Shown here: piece after piece, positions 7,106-16,622 of the stretch
Layout: every line of letters begins with the position of its first letter
Numbering within the stretch: the stretch's first letter is position 1
From: Ancylobacter dichloromethanicus
Lineage (GTDB): Bacteria > Pseudomonadota > Alphaproteobacteria > Rhizobiales > Xanthobacteraceae
Assembly: GCF_018390645.1 (NCBI RefSeq)
Contig: NZ_JAHBGC010000047.1
Location: forward strand, 32,560 to 96,559
DNA length: 64,000 nt
Reading direction: 5' to 3'
Made by a program: the position numbers and the translations under genes
The notes under the pieces: model-generated
Told to the model about the DNA's origin: nothing
Seen by the model: the letters and a program-made list of their open reading frames with translations, nothing else
The model's database searches: none

Positions 7106-8889
7106 TGGGCGCCGAATTCTCTCCGGAACAGAAGCGCTATCTCGAAGGCTTCGTCGCCGGCATCGCCGCCACCCGCGCGTCCGGCGGGCTGGGCGCGGCC
7201 GCACCGTCGCCAGCTGCGGCGACGCCCGAGCCCGTCGGCCCCGATGCCGCCGCCCATCGGGCCATGGCGCGCACCGAGGCGCAGGGCCGCAAGCTGGTCA
7301 ATGAAGAGAAGATCAAGCGCGAGGAACTCGGCCTCGATTCCTATGCCCGCATGAAGCAGCACGCGCGCGAGGGTGTGTTCCCGAAGGGCGGCGACGTGTT
7401 CCGGTGGAAGTTCCACGGCCTGTTCTACGTCGCGCCGACGCAGGACAGCTACATGTGCCGCCTGCGCATTCCCAACGGCATTCTCAGCCACTGGCAGTTC
7501 GCCGGCATCGCCGACATCGCCGCGCGGCATGCCGGCGGCTACAGCGACGTGACCACGCGGGCCAATCTCCAGCTCCGCGAGATTCCGGCCGGCGATGGCC
7601 CCATCGTGCTGGAGAAGCTGGTCGGCCTGGGGCTCACCTCGCGCGGCTCGGGGGCGGACAATATCCGCAACGTCACCGGTTCGCCCACCGCCGGCATCGA
7701 CCCCCAGGAGTTGCTCGACACCCGCCCCTATGCGCTGGAGTGGCACCATCACATCCTGGCCGACCGCTCGCTCTACGGCCTGCCGCGCAAGTTCAACGTC
7801 GCCTTCGACGGCGGCGGCGCCGTCGGCGCGCTGGAGGACACCAACGATATCGGCTTCCAGGCGGTGGCGGTGGCGCCGGGCCATGGGGTGGCCGAAGGGG
7901 TGTGGTTCCGGCTCGTCCTCGGCGGCATTACCGGCCATCTCGACCTCGCCCGCGATACCGGCGTGATCGTGCCGCAGGCCGACGCCACCCGTGTCGCCGA
8001 CGCCATCGTGCGGGTCTTCATCGAGCATGGCGACCGCACCGACCGCCGTAAGGCGCGGCTGAAATATGTGCTCGACGCCTGGGGCTTCGAGAAATTCCTC
8101 GCCGCCACCGAGGCGGTTCTCGGCGAAAAGCTGGCGCGCGTGCCGCCGCAGGCCGTGGCGCCCCGCCCGGCGGTGGACCGGTTCGGCCATGTCGGCGTGC
8201 ACCGGCAGGCGCAGCCCGGTCTCAACTGGGTCGGGGTGGTGCTGCCGCTCGGCCGGATGAGTGTCGCGCAGATGCACGGCCTCGCCGCCATCGCGCGGGA
8301 TCTCGGCGATGGCGACCTGCGCCTGACGGTGTGGCAGAATCTCATCCTCTCCGGCATCGCCGAGGCCGATGTGGCGCTGGTGGAGGCGGCGCTGGAAGCG
8401 CTCGGCCTGACCGCGCGGGCGAGTGCCATCCGGGCGGGCCTGGTGGCCTGCACCGGGGCGGCGGGCTGCAAGTTCGGCAATGCCGACACCAAGGCCACCG
8501 CCGAAGCCATCGCCCGGCATTGCGAAAGCCGGGTCGACGTCGATCTGCCGGTCAACATCCACGTCACCGGCTGCCATCATTCCTGCGCGCAGCATTACAT
8601 CGGCGATATCGGCCTGGTCGGGGCCCGCGTGCCGGTGAATGAGGAAGGCGACACCGTCGCCGGCTACCATGTCGTGGTCGGCGGCGGCTTCGGCTCCGAT
8701 GCCGCCATCGCCCGCGAAGTGTGGCGCGACGTGCGCGCCGAAGATGCGCCGCAGCATGTCGAGGCCCTGCTCAGGACATGGCTGGCCCACCGCGCCGACG
8801 CCAGTGAAACCTTAGCCGGCTTCTCACGACGCCATGAGCCGGACGTTCTGCGCGCGCTGGTGGCGGCCGGGCCGGAGCAGCCCCGATGA
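7105..8889 (+). CDS. nirA: NirA-type siroheme nitrite reductase
   Basis: This 594-residue protein has the duplicated nitrite/sulfite reductase fold: an N-terminal half with FRWKFHGLFYVAPTQDSYMCRLRIPNG and TTRANLQLREI, and a C-terminal half with the Fe-S/siroheme cysteines CTGAAGC (~449-455) and CHHSC (~490-494). It should reduce nitrite to ammonium with six electrons at a coupled siroheme/[4Fe-4S] centre in the cytoplasm. The N-terminus (FSPEQKRYLEGFVAGIAA) is typical of proteobacterial NirA-family proteins. I chose the ATG at 7105 over the adjacent GTG because GGGAGG at 7091-7096 fits it; the start overlaps the upstream stop by one base and its own stop overlaps the next start (ATGA). Confidence 0.92.
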   Translation: MGAEFSPEQKRYLEGFVAGIAATRASGGLGAAAPSPAAATPEPVGPDAAAHRAMARTEAQGRKLVNEEKIKREELGLDSYARMKQHAREGVFPKGGDVFRWKFHGLFYVAPTQDSYMCRLRIPNGILSHWQFAGIADIAARHAGGYSDVTTRANLQLREIPAGDGPIVLEKLVGLGLTSRGSGADNIRNVTGSPTAGIDPQELLDTRPYALEWHHHILADRSLYGLPRKFNVAFDGGGAVGALEDTNDIGFQAVAVAPGHGVAEGVWFRLVLGGITGHLDLARDTGVIVPQADATRVADAIVRVFIEHGDRTDRRKARLKYVLDAWGFEKFLAATEAVLGEKLARVPPQAVAPRPAVDRFGHVGVHRQAQPGLNWVGVVLPLGRMSVAQMHGLAAIARDLGDGDLRLTVWQNLILSGIAEADVALVEAALEALGLTARASAIRAGLVACTGAAGCKFGNADTKATAEAIARHCESRVDVDLPVNIHVTGCHHSCAQHYIGDIGLVGARVPVNEEGDTVAGYHVVVGGGFGSDAAIAREVWRDVRAEDAPQHVEALLRTWLAHRADASETLAGFSRRHEPDVLRALVAAGPEQPR

Positions 8890-10478
8890 ATGCGCCCATG
8901 CCGATGCCACCCACCGTCACCCTTATGCCGGAAACCGCGCCCTTCAGCGAAGAGCAGCGCGCCTGGCTCAACGGCTTCTTCGCCGCCGTGCTGGCCCCGG
9001 CGGCGCCCGCCGCCGGCGCCGCCATGGACGTCGCGGCCCTCGCGCCGCCGGAGGATGACGGCGCGCCGTGGCACGATCCGGCCATGCCGCTCGACGAGCG
9101 CATGAGCCTTGCCGAAGGGCGCCCGCTGCCCCGGCGCATGATGGCGGCGATGGCGCAGCAGGATTGCGGCCAGTGCGGCTATGTCTGCGAGAGCTACGCC
9201 GCCGCGCTTGCCGCCGGCACCGAGAGCAAGCTCAACCTCTGCGCGCCCGGCGGCAAGGAAACGGCGCGCATGCTGAAGGCGCTGGCGCAGGAGCGCGGCG
9301 CGGCCCCTGTGCCGGCGGCAGCCGGCGAGAGCCTCGATGCCGCTCCCCCGATTCCGGCGGGAGCGCCGGGGAGTTCCCGCGATAACCCCGCTCTCGTCCG
9401 TCTGGCCGGCCGCTATCGGCTGAACGGCGCCGCCTCCGAAAAGGAAACCTGGCACATCGACATCGATCTCGGCGAAGCGGGGCCGGACTACGCGGTCGGC
9501 GACAGCTTCGGCATTTTCCCCGAGAACGATCCCGCCCTGGTCGAGAGGGTGCTGGCCGCCATCGGCGCCGATGCGCACGAACCGGTCGAAGGCCGTCCCA
9601 TCGCCGCCGTCCTCGCCCGCGATGTCGCGCTCGGCGCGGCCCCGGACGGGCTGTTCCAGCTTCTCACCTACCTCACCAGCGGCGAGGCCCGGCGCAAGGC
9701 CCGCGCCCTCGCGGCCGGCGAGGACCCCGATGGCGACGCCGCCTCGCTCGATGTGCTGGCGGCGCTGGAGAAGTTCGGCCGGCCCGCCATCCCCGCCGAG
9801 GTTCTGCTGGAGGCGCTGGAGCCGATGCAGCCGCGCCTCTACTCGATCTCGTCCAGCCCGAAGGCGACGCCCGGCCGGCTGTCGCTGACCGTGGATGCTG
9901 TGCGCTATCGCGTGGGCTCGCGGCTGCGGCTCGGGGTCGGGTCGACCTTCCTGTCGGCGCGCCTCGACCCCGCGACGCCGATGCGCGCCTATGTGCAGAA
10001 GGCGCACGGCTTCGCCTTGCCCGCCGACCCCTCGACGCCGGTCGTCATGGTTGGGCCGGGAACCGGGATCGCGCCGTTCCGGGCCTTTCTCTGGGAGCGC
10101 ATGGCGACCAAGGCGCCGGGGCGCAACTGGCTGTTCTTCGGCCATCAGCGCAGCGCCTGCGACTTCTTCTACGAGGATGAACTCACCGGCATGCGCGCCG
10201 GCGGGCACCTCACCCGCCTGACGCTGGCCTGGTCCCGCGACGGGGCGGAGAAGGTCTATGTGCAGGATCGCATGCGCGAGGTCGGCGCCGACCTGTTCGC
10301 CTGGCTTGAGCAAGGTGCCCATTTCTACATCTGCGGCGACGCCAGGCGGATGGCGAAGGATGTCGAGCGGGCGCTGGTCGATGTCGTGTCCGCGCATGGC
10401 GGGCGAACCACCGACGCGGCGATGGCCTATGTCGCGGCCTTGAAGAAGGCCGGACGCTATCAGGCGGATGTCTACTGA
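8886..10478 (+). CDS. Fe-S/CysJ-like diflavin-type reductase (electron donor)
   Basis: In this 530-residue protein a short N-terminal FSEEQRAWLNGFFAA motif (like the start of the preceding NirA) is followed by a four-cysteine block DCGQCGYVCE...LNLCAPGG (~95-119) that should hold an Fe-S cluster. The rest is a CysJ/cytochrome P450 reductase-type FAD-NADP module with RLYSISSSP (FAD), GPGTGIAPFRAFLWER (pyrophosphate) and YICGDARRMAKDVE. It lacks the FMN flavodoxin domain of true CysJ; the Fe-S module appears to replace it. Databases often label this family sulfite reductase alpha subunit, but between nirA and nasA it is more likely the NADPH-dependent donor for nitrite or nitrate reduction. It overlaps both neighbours by 1-4 bases. 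Confidence 0.85.
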   Translation: MNAPMPMPPTVTLMPETAPFSEEQRAWLNGFFAAVLAPAAPAAGAAMDVAALAPPEDDGAPWHDPAMPLDERMSLAEGRPLPRRMMAAMAQQDCGQCGYVCESYAAALAAGTESKLNLCAPGGKETARMLKALAQERGAAPVPAAAGESLDAAPPIPAGAPGSSRDNPALVRLAGRYRLNGAASEKETWHIDIDLGEAGPDYAVGDSFGIFPENDPALVERVLAAIGADAHEPVEGRPIAAVLARDVALGAAPDGLFQLLTYLTSGEARRKARALAAGEDPDGDAASLDVLAALEKFGRPAIPAEVLLEALEPMQPRLYSISSSPKATPGRLSLTVDAVRYRVGSRLRLGVGSTFLSARLDPATPMRAYVQKAHGFALPADPSTPVVMVGPGTGIAPFRAFLWERMATKAPGRNWLFFGHQRSACDFFYEDELTGMRAGGHLTRLTLAWSRDGAEKVYVQDRMREVGADLFAWLEQGAHFYICGDARRMAKDVERALVDVVSAHGGRTTDAAMAYVAALKKAGRYQADVY

Positions 10479-13207
10479 TGAACGCGCCCGTTCCCGGTCC
10501 GATCGGCCTCACCGGCCCCATCGTCCACCCCGCCGGTCTCATCGGTCACCCGCCCGTCCGCACCACCTGCCCCTATTGCGGGGTGGGGTGCGGGGTGCTG
10601 GCGACGCCGGACGGGCAGGGCGGGGCGGCCATCGCCGGCGACCCCGAGCACCCCGCCAATTTCGGCCGCCTGTGCTCGAAAGGCGCCGCCCTCGGCGAGA
10701 CGCTGGGGCTGGAGACGCGCCTTCTTCACCCCCTCGCACGCAATGATAATGGCGTGCTGGAGCGCGTCGGCTGGGACACCGCGCTCGACCGCATCGCCCG
10801 CACTCTCGCCGCCACGATCGACCGTCATGGCCCGGAATCCGTGGCATTTTACCTGTCGGGACAGTTGCTTACGGAGGATTACTACGCCGCGAACAAGCTG
10901 GCGAAAGGCTTTCTCGGCACCGCCAATGTCGACACCAATTCGCGGCTGTGCATGGCGTCCTCGGTCGCCGGCCACAAGCGCGCCTTCGGCTCCGACACCG
11001 TGCCGGGCGTCTATGAGGATCTCGACGAGGCCGACCTCGTCGTGCTGGTCGGCTCCAATGCCGCCTGGTGCCATCCGGTGCTCTTCCGCCGCATCGAGGC
11101 CGCTCGCGCGCGCCGTGGCACGCGGCTCGTCGTCATCGACCCCCGCCGCACCGCCACCGGCGACGAAGCCGATCTGTTCCTTCCGGTAAACGCTGGAAAG
11201 GACACGATTATTTTCTCCGGCCTGCTGGTCTGGCTGGCCGAGAACGGCGCGCTCGACGAGGCCTACATCGCCCGTCACACAAGCGGCTTCGACGTCGCTC
11301 TGGCGACCGCCCGGCAACTCGCGCCAAGTCTCGCCAGCGCCGCCGCGCAGGCCGGCGTGTCGGTCGAGGCGCTGACCGCCTTCTACCGGCTGTTCGCGCA
11401 GACCCCGCGCGTGGTCACCTGCTATTCGCAGGGCGTGAACCAGTCGGCCCAGGGCACCGACAAGGTCGGCGCCATCATCAACTGCCATCTCGCGACCGGC
11501 CGCATCGGCCGCGTCGGCAGCGGCCCCTTCTCCCTCACTGGCCAACCCAACGCGATGGGCGGGCGGGAGGTGGGTGGGCTTGCCAACCAATTGGCCGCGC
11601 ACATGGATTTCTCCCCGGCCAACATCGACAGGGTGCGCCGCTTCTGGCAGGCGCCGCGGCTCGCCGAGCGGGAGGGGCTGAAGGCGGTGGAGATGTTCGA
11701 CGCCATCGCCGGCGGCCGGATCAAGGCGCTGTGGGTGATGGGCACCAATCCCGCGGTCAGCCTGCCGAAGGCGGACAGGGTGCGCGAGGCGTTGCGGCAG
11801 CTCGATTTCCTGGTGATATCGGACAATGTCGCCGCCAATGACACCATCGGCTGCAACCCCCATCTCCTGCTTCCGGCCCTTGCCTGGGGCGAGAAGGACG
11901 GAACGGTCACCAATTCGGAGCGGTGCATTTCCCGCCAGCGCGCCTTCCTGCCCCCGCCGGGAGAGGCGAAGGCCGACTGGTGGGCCATAACGGAGGTCGC
12001 CCGGCGCCTCGGCCACGAGGCCGCCTTCGGCTGGGAAGGCGCGGCCGACATCTTCCGCGAACACGCCGCCCTGTCCGCCTTCGAGAACGCGGGCACGCGC
12101 GATTTCGATCTGACCGGTCTCACCGACCTCGATCCCCCCTCCTACGACACACTCCCCCCCACCCAATGGCCTCGCCCTGACCGTGGCGCCGAGGCTGCGA
12201 CGCGGTTCTTTGCAGAGGGTCGATTCTACACACCTGACGGCCGGGCTCGCTTCATCGCGCCCGAGCCGCCGCAGGTGCACGAGGCGTGCAGCAAGTCCCA
12301 CAATTTGCTGCTCAATACGGGTCGCATTCGGGACCAATGGCACACCATGACCCGAAGCGGCCTCAGCCCACGGCTCGGCGCGCATCTTCCGGTCCCTTTC
12401 GCCGAGCTCAATGCGGATGACGCGGCGGGTCTCGGCATTCTCGACGGTTCGCTCGTGCGCGTTGAATCCGTTCATGGCTCGGTGGTGGTCGAGGCCCGGC
12501 TCTGTCCCGGCCAAAGGCCGGGAACCGTGTTCGTACCAATCCACTGGAGCGAGGCGACCTCATCGGCCGGCCGCGTCGGCGGCGTGATCGCCGGCACTGC
12601 CGATCCCTATTCCGGGCAGCCCGAACTCAAGGCCACACCTGTCGCCATTGAGCGGGTTGATCTGCCGTATCGCGGTTTCATCCTGTCCCGCGACTCCATG
12701 GAAACGCCGCGTTCAGGATGGTGGGCGAGGGCCCGCATTGGCGAGGTCATCGCCGATCTCATCGCGGATGAACGTCCACCCCATGAATGGCTGCGCGAAG
12801 GCATGGGTGAGGCGGGGCCGAACGCCGTCCATCTCGTCGACCGCAGCGCGGGTCGCTACCGGCTCGCCGATTTCGACGCTGCCGGCCGCGTCCGCCTCAT
12901 CGCCTTCATCGAACGCTCGGGGCGCCGTCTTGACTGGACCGGTCCCCTCGCGTGGTTCGACACGCCACCGTGCGACGCGAGCCGTCGCGGGTGCATCCTG
13001 TCCGGCCGGGCCGATAACGCCGCCGCCGGGGGGGTGATCGTGTGCGCCTGCCACAGCGTCGCGCAACCTCAGATCGAGGCGCTTATGGAGAGTCATCCGG
13101 GGCTTACGGTTGCGGGCCTCGGGACAAGGCTGAAGGCGGGCACGAATTGTGGCTCCTGCATCCCCGAACTCAGGCGCCTCCTCGCCGGCCAGCCGGTGGC
13201 GACGTAG
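10478..13207 (+). CDS. nasA: Assimilatory nitrate reductase catalytic subunit NasA
   Basis: This 909-residue molybdopterin oxidoreductase begins with an N-terminal [4Fe-4S] motif TCPYCGVGCGV...GRLCSKG (~31-67). It continues with the MGD-binding core (NSRLCMASSV, DLVVLVGSNAAWCHP, TCYSQGVNQSAQGTDKVGAI, WVMGTNPAVSLP) and ends in a BFD-like [2Fe-2S] domain with CACH (~857) and CGSC (~890). That C-terminal extra cluster is characteristic of NasA enzymes that accept electrons from a flavoprotein partner. It reduces nitrate to nitrite in the cytoplasm; no Tat signal is present. It is the last gene of the operon and its start overlaps the upstream stop (TGATGA). Codon use becomes less strictly GC3-rich after ~12,200, which may be ordinary variation. 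Confidence 0.93.
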   Translation: MNAPVPGPIGLTGPIVHPAGLIGHPPVRTTCPYCGVGCGVLATPDGQGGAAIAGDPEHPANFGRLCSKGAALGETLGLETRLLHPLARNDNGVLERVGWDTALDRIARTLAATIDRHGPESVAFYLSGQLLTEDYYAANKLAKGFLGTANVDTNSRLCMASSVAGHKRAFGSDTVPGVYEDLDEADLVVLVGSNAAWCHPVLFRRIEAARARRGTRLVVIDPRRTATGDEADLFLPVNAGKDTIIFSGLLVWLAENGALDEAYIARHTSGFDVALATARQLAPSLASAAAQAGVSVEALTAFYRLFAQTPRVVTCYSQGVNQSAQGTDKVGAIINCHLATGRIGRVGSGPFSLTGQPNAMGGREVGGLANQLAAHMDFSPANIDRVRRFWQAPRLAEREGLKAVEMFDAIAGGRIKALWVMGTNPAVSLPKADRVREALRQLDFLVISDNVAANDTIGCNPHLLLPALAWGEKDGTVTNSERCISRQRAFLPPPGEAKADWWAITEVARRLGHEAAFGWEGAADIFREHAALSAFENAGTRDFDLTGLTDLDPPSYDTLPPTQWPRPDRGAEAATRFFAEGRFYTPDGRARFIAPEPPQVHEACSKSHNLLLNTGRIRDQWHTMTRSGLSPRLGAHLPVPFAELNADDAAGLGILDGSLVRVESVHGSVVVEARLCPGQRPGTVFVPIHWSEATSSAGRVGGVIAGTADPYSGQPELKATPVAIERVDLPYRGFILSRDSMETPRSGWWARARIGEVIADLIADERPPHEWLREGMGEAGPNAVHLVDRSAGRYRLADFDAAGRVRLIAFIERSGRRLDWTGPLAWFDTPPCDASRRGCILSGRADNAAAGGVIVCACHSVAQPQIEALMESHPGLTVAGLGTRLKAGTNCGSCIPELRRLLAGQPVAT

Positions 13208-13257
13208 GAGCGGCGGGCCCGGCCAGGCGACCGGCTTCGGGCAACACGGGAAAACCG

Positions 13258-13617
13258 ATGACCATCCTTTCCCCCTCGGTGGCCTTGACGGTCATATTGC
13301 TGGCCATACTGGCCCTGTCGGCGTCAAGCCTTTCCCTCGCCTTCACATCCCATATGCGGGTCGATGGGGGTATGCCCGCGGAAGCCACCGTGGGTGTGGC
13401 CGTTCTTTGTTCGGCCTCTGCTTTTCTGATGACGACCGACGATGCGACCTCCTGGTGTCCCCTCGGATTGATGGCCATCCTTGCCGGGCACCAGCTATTC
13501 AGGAACCCTCAACCCCGCCCAACCTTGCACCGGCTCGCGATCTGGTCATCAGCCGCCCTGTTTCTAGTCTATCTGACCTACTCATTGGAGACGGCCCGGC
13601 TTCACGGATCGTTTTGA
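13258..13617 (+). CDS. Small hypothetical membrane protein
   Basis: A 119-residue protein beginning MTILSPSVALTVILL. Hydropathy by eye gives an N-terminal helix (~8-30), a second around TVGVAVLCSASAFLM, a third near LGLMAILAGHQLF and a last one at LAIWSSAALFLVYLTY, so about four helices and a short tail. I do not recognise the family. It starts 50 bases after nasA on the same strand and may ride on that transcript. No catalytic motif is visible. It may equally belong to the next regulatory block, although a 347-base gap separates them. Confidence 0.55.
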   Translation: MTILSPSVALTVILLAILALSASSLSLAFTSHMRVDGGMPAEATVGVAVLCSASAFLMTTDDATSWCPLGLMAILAGHQLFRNPQPRPTLHRLAIWSSAALFLVYLTYSLETARLHGSF

Positions 13618-13964
13618 CGTGGTGATCCGGGGTGAAAACGCCTCGGAAAATGGAAGACGGGCATCTTCCGATGTCGTCGCCCGTCGAAGCTGGAAAAGTG
13701 CAGGGGAGGGCTGCGAGCCACAAGGCCGGTCGCTCTTCAATCCGCGCAAGGGCACCGGAAATGGGCTGAAGCGCTCCGCAACTGCCCGGTCCGCCGGAAC
13801 CCTTCCTCGGCGCCGGAGCCATACCGGTCGCGGCCGCGCTTCCCGCCCCGGGGACGCCGGCACGGGGCGGGCGGTATGTGGGAGCGCGGCGGAGGGTGGA
13901 CGAAACGCTGGCCCGCTCCGCGACGATCCACTAGCGTTCGAACCCAAAACAAGGTTCGATATCC
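13618..13964. other. Intergenic region before the NCS1-kinase gene
   Basis: No gene is convincing here. Two hairpins stand out: GGAAGA (13652-13657) / TCTTCC (13664-13669), and a very stable 9-bp stem CCCGCCCCG (13842-13850) / CGGGGCGGG (13863-13871). Neither has a T-run, so they are at best weak terminators. The second could separate the nitrate transcript from the sensor gene. I see no clear promoter. Confidence 0.45.
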
Positions 13965-16622
13965 GTGGAAACGCCTGACCTGCCCGCCTTGCGGTCCTAC
14001 CATTCGTGGATCGCCAATGAGACGCTGGAAGACTATTCGCTGCGGTACACGGCGCGCTCGTTCCGCCGCTGGTCGCCCTTCGTCATCGCTAACACGGCGC
14101 TGGGCGGCATATCCTTCCTCGCCCTGGAGACGATCGGCGGGTCGATTACCCTGAATTACGGCTTCGTGAATGCCGGGCTGGCGATCCTTGTCGTTGCGCT
14201 GTTCATCTTCGTCACGAGCTTTCCGATCGCCTATTATTCCAGCAAATACGGCATCGATCTCGATCTGCTGACCCGCGGCGCGGGCTTCGGCTATATCGGC
14301 TCGACGATCACGTCGCTGATCTATGCAAGCTTCACTTTCATCTTCTTCGCGCTCGAGGGCGCGATCATGGCCCAGGCGTTGAAGCTCTATGCCGATGTGC
14401 CGCTGGTGCTTGGCTATATCGTCTCCTCACTGGTGATCATCCCGCTGACGATCATGGGTATTACCATGATCTCACGGCTGCAGATGGTGACGCAGCCGCT
14501 CTGGCTGGGGATGATGATCCTGCCGTTCATCCTGATCGCCGTGAAGGCGCCACAGGACATCGCCGCCTGGACGCATTTCGCCGGCCTCGAGACCGGTTCG
14601 CGCGGCTTCGATGCCCTGGCCTTCGGTGCCGCCGTCAGCATGATGTGCTCATTGGTGGTGCAGATCGGCGAACAGGCCGACTATCTGCGTTTCCTGCCGG
14701 AGAAGACGGCGTCCAACCGTGTCGCCTGGTGGAGCGCCGTGGTGATGGCGGGTCCGGGCTGGATTGTGGTCGGCGGACTGAAAATCCTCGCCGGCGGGCT
14801 TCTGGCGGTTCTTGTCCTGGCGAATGGGTTGCCACGGCAGTCGGCGCTGGAGCCGATCCACATGTATATTGCCGCCTACAGCCATGTGTTTGACAGCCCA
14901 TCACTCGTATTTTTTTGCGCAACCCTGTTCGTGCTGATTTCGCAGATCAAGATAAATGTCACCAACGCCTATGCCGGCTCGCTCGCCTGGTCAAATTTCT
15001 TCTCGCGCGTGACGCATTACCACCCGGGGCGGGTAGTCTGGCTGGTGTTCAACATCCTCATTTCGCTGCTGCTGATGCTTCTGGGCATATTCGACACGCT
15101 GGAGGTAGTGCTGGCGGTGTATTCGAACATCGCCATGGCCTGGGTGGGCGCGATCGTCGCCGATCTCTTGGTGTTGAAGCCCCTCAAGGTCAGCCCCAGC
15201 TTCATCGAATTCAAGCGGGCGCATCTGCGCGACATCAATCCGGTCGGCTGCGGTGGCATGGCCTTCGGCTCCCTCATCTCGCTGATCGCCTTCACCGGTG
15301 TGTTCGGACCGGCGGTGCAGGCCTATGCCGCGCCGCTTTCCTTCGTGCTCGCCTTCCTCGCCGCCATCCTGATCGGCTTCGCCACCCGTGGCCGCTACTA
15401 CCTCGCCCGCACGCCGGTCCATCCCAGCCTGAGCCGGGAGGCCGGGCCGATCCTGCGCTGCGAGATTTGCGATCACGACTATGAGCGGGACGACATGGCC
15501 TATTGCAGCTTCTACGAGCGCCCCATCTGCTCGCTGTGCTGCAGTCTTGACGCCCACTGCCACGACGCCTGCAAGAAATCCCATCATGATCTGGAGACCT
15601 CGCGCTCGCGTTATTTCGGCAGCGGCTTCACGCGGCGCATCGCGCCCCACATGCCGCAACGCCTGCTGAAGGTCAGCGGGGTGCTGGTGGCGCTGTCGGT
15701 GGTGACCGGCGCGCTGTTCCTGCTCACCTATCGGCTCATCGATCCGGGGGAGGACGTCCCCCATCTCGACAATGGCGCGTTGTTGCTGAGGATATTCCTG
15801 GCCCTCCTGCCACTTCTGGCGATCAGCGCCTGGTGGATCGTCCTGTCCAATGAGAGCCGCGAACTCGCCGAGCGCAATCTGGTCGGCTCGCTGGAGAAGC
15901 TCTACGAGACACGCGAGGAGCTGACGCGCAGCGAGCGCCTCGCCGCGCTCGGCCAACTCACCGCGACCGTCAGCCATGAACTGCGCAATCCACTCGGCAC
16001 GCTCGCCACTTCGGTCGCGGTGCTGCAGCGGGCCGGCGGAATGGCCGGCGAAAGGGAGCGCAGCGAACTCGACCGCATTCAGCGCAATGTGCGTCGCTGC
16101 GTGCGCATTATTGACGACCTGCTGGAATTCTCGCGGCGCCCCAACGTCACCATGGTGCCACTGGCGCTCGATGCCTGGATCGTGGAGCAGGTGGCGGATC
16201 TGCGGGCGCTTTCCCCGGTCGGGCTGGAACTGGAACTGCACTGCGACCGGATGATCGAGGCCGATGGCGAGCGGCTGCGGCAGGTGCTGGTCAACCTGGT
16301 GCAGAACGCGATGCAGGCGGTCCTCGAACGCCCGGCCGGCGCCGCGCCGGGGTGGGTCGCGATCACCACCGGCTGCGAGGGCGAGAACGTGCGCCTTACC
16401 GTGGCCGACAATGGCGTCGGGATGAGCGAGGAGGCGAGCCAACGGCTGTTCGAACCCTTGTTCAGCACCAAGCCCTTCGGCCTCGGTCTCGGCCTCGCCC
16501 TGGTCCAGCGTCTGGTCGAGCGCCATGGCGGGCGCGTCTGCGTCACTTCCAGCCTCGGCGAGGGTACCCGGGTCGACATTCTCCTGCCCGCCGCCAATAC
16601 GGGGTCCCATCATGTGGCGTGA
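13965..16622 (+). CDS. NCS1 permease-histidine kinase fusion sensor
   Basis: This 885-residue protein joins three parts. Residues ~35-490 are a multi-helix domain resembling NCS1 nucleobase/cation symporters (start WSPFVIANTALGGISFL, LDLLTRGAGFGYIGS, later INVTNAYAGSLAWSNFF). Residues ~498-545 are Cys/His-rich (CEICDHDYERDDMAYC...CSLCCSLDAHCHDACKKSH) and look like a zinc-binding B-box/RING-like patch. After two more helices, residues ~655-885 form a histidine kinase: H-box ATVSHELRNPLG with His ~671, N-box LVNLVQNAMQAV, DNGVGM and GLGLALVQ. It should autophosphorylate in response to a solute bound or moved by the permease part; formamide, an amide or a purine product would fit the neighbours. 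The start codon is GTG with no strong ribosome site. CbrA is a known analogue with a different (SSS) transporter domain. Confidence 0.85.
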   Translation: METPDLPALRSYHSWIANETLEDYSLRYTARSFRRWSPFVIANTALGGISFLALETIGGSITLNYGFVNAGLAILVVALFIFVTSFPIAYYSSKYGIDLDLLTRGAGFGYIGSTITSLIYASFTFIFFALEGAIMAQALKLYADVPLVLGYIVSSLVIIPLTIMGITMISRLQMVTQPLWLGMMILPFILIAVKAPQDIAAWTHFAGLETGSRGFDALAFGAAVSMMCSLVVQIGEQADYLRFLPEKTASNRVAWWSAVVMAGPGWIVVGGLKILAGGLLAVLVLANGLPRQSALEPIHMYIAAYSHVFDSPSLVFFCATLFVLISQIKINVTNAYAGSLAWSNFFSRVTHYHPGRVVWLVFNILISLLLMLLGIFDTLEVVLAVYSNIAMAWVGAIVADLLVLKPLKVSPSFIEFKRAHLRDINPVGCGGMAFGSLISLIAFTGVFGPAVQAYAAPLSFVLAFLAAILIGFATRGRYYLARTPVHPSLSREAGPILRCEICDHDYERDDMAYCSFYERPICSLCCSLDAHCHDACKKSHHDLETSRSRYFGSGFTRRIAPHMPQRLLKVSGVLVALSVVTGALFLLTYRLIDPGEDVPHLDNGALLLRIFLALLPLLAISAWWIVLSNESRELAERNLVGSLEKLYETREELTRSERLAALGQLTATVSHELRNPLGTLATSVAVLQRAGGMAGERERSELDRIQRNVRRCVRIIDDLLEFSRRPNVTMVPLALDAWIVEQVADLRALSPVGLELELHCDRMIEADGERLRQVLVNLVQNAMQAVLERPAGAAPGWVAITTGCEGENVRLTVADNGVGMSEEASQRLFEPLFSTKPFGLGLGLALVQRLVERHGGRVCVTSSLGEGTRVDILLPAANTGSHHVA

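Noticed and set aside
5012..7204. Long minus-strand frame opposite nrtC and the FAD oxidoreductase
   Set aside because: Arg/Gly/His-rich shadow of real genes whose own frames carry recognisable motifs.
8886..10478. True sulfite reductase alpha subunit CysJ
   Set aside because: It lacks the flavodoxin domain, has an extra Fe-S motif and sits inside the nitrate operon with no cys genes.
13042..13257. Upstream extension of the small membrane protein into nasA
   Set aside because: The region codes for the NasA [2Fe-2S] domain in another frame; the membrane protein starts cleanly at 13258.
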